Of a stretch of DNA of 23,641 bases, positions 23,566-23,641 are shown in pieces (within the stretch, counting starts at the first letter, position 1; every line of letters begins with the position of its first letter). The notes beneath the pieces are model-generated. The model searched no databases and was not told where the DNA came from. It saw only the letters and a program-made list of their open reading frames with translations. Source of the DNA: JBNJGB01 sp051747385 (GTDB taxonomy: Bacteria > Myxococcota_A > UBA9042 > PHBI01 > JACKFB01); assembly GCA_051747385.1 (NCBI GenBank), contig JBNJGB010000058.1, forward strand, positions 1-23,641, written 5' to 3'. Position numbers and translations under genes: made by a program.

Positions 23566-23641
23566 GCGCGGACCGAGCGAGCGCGAGAGGGGGGTGTGCA
23601 GATCGGCCAGGCGCCTGCGGCGCCGGTTCCGGCGACCGAGA

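Larger units (their letters stand above)
22820..23641. other. Gene-free region with hairpins and repeats
   Basis: No convincing coding region was found in 822 bases. Long open frames exist on both strands, but they read as Arg/Pro/Gly/Ala-rich low-complexity sequence without motifs, and they contain the repeats. Contents: a GTGGAC tandem repeat (22931-22948), a run of short tight hairpins (23054-23302), a 14-bp repeat in an 18-bp period (23348-23379), a 15-bp repeat GGACGCCCGCGCTCC at 23091-23105 and 23421-23435, and a 23-bp direct repeat (23471-23493 and 23543-23565). Confidence 0.7.

Overview
The window is GC-rich (about 70% by eye) and looks chromosomal. It most resembles a Myxococcota or related delta-proteobacterial genome. 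The supporting signs are many lipobox lipoproteins, one with an Asp/Glu/Val/Thr-rich linker after the lipid-anchored cysteine, secreted enzymes with DxDxDG calcium-binding-type repeats, a Ser/Thr protein kinase, an NtrC-type regulator beside a histidine kinase, and a TraR/DksA-like zinc-finger protein. The lineage is inferred from gene content only. No rRNA, tRNA, CRISPR array, phage or plasmid genes were seen.

Layout. 1-6229 (minus strand): a large secreted esterase-like lipoprotein, an overlapping TruC-type tRNA pseudouridine synthase, and a second lipoprotein cut by the left edge. 6338-7034 (plus): a DksA-like protein and a small hypothetical protein. 7060-11631 (minus): cysD, then cysN carrying a degenerate C-terminal APS-kinase domain, then a 172-bp foldback element, then a GT-C-type membrane glycosyltransferase. 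11924-15571: a lone receiver protein (minus), a membrane histidine kinase (plus) and an NtrC-family activator (minus), probably one signalling locus. 15763-17024: a YegS/DgkB-type lipid kinase and a small lipoprotein with a heavy-metal-binding-type Cys/His motif. 17127-17311: a MITE-like element with 18-bp terminal inverted repeats and 12-bp direct repeats, at the 3' end of a Ser/Thr kinase gene (17301-18290). 18445-22819: a purple-acid-phosphatase-like lipoprotein facing a two-gene unit of a BamA/Omp85-like barrel and an overlapping lipoprotein that carries kinase-like motifs. 22820-23641 has no convincing gene, but holds a run of tight hairpins and direct repeats.

How the parts work together. 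CysD and CysN form the sulfate-activating ATP sulfurylase. The APS-kinase part of CysN has lost its nucleotide-binding motifs, so PAPS synthesis, if it occurs, must come from elsewhere; the domain may be regulatory. The two-component genes probably form a histidine kinase to NtrC enhancer-binding-protein route, with an extra stand-alone receiver. The right end is rich in envelope proteins and phosphotransfer enzymes: a cytosolic Ser/Thr kinase, a surface phosphatase, and a kinase-like lipoprotein paired with an outer-membrane barrel.

The observations most worth a second look are the dead APS-kinase domain on CysN, the kinase-like lipoprotein and barrel pair, and the two small non-autonomous elements. 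Each element has inserted so that the target duplication contains the stop codon of the upstream gene.
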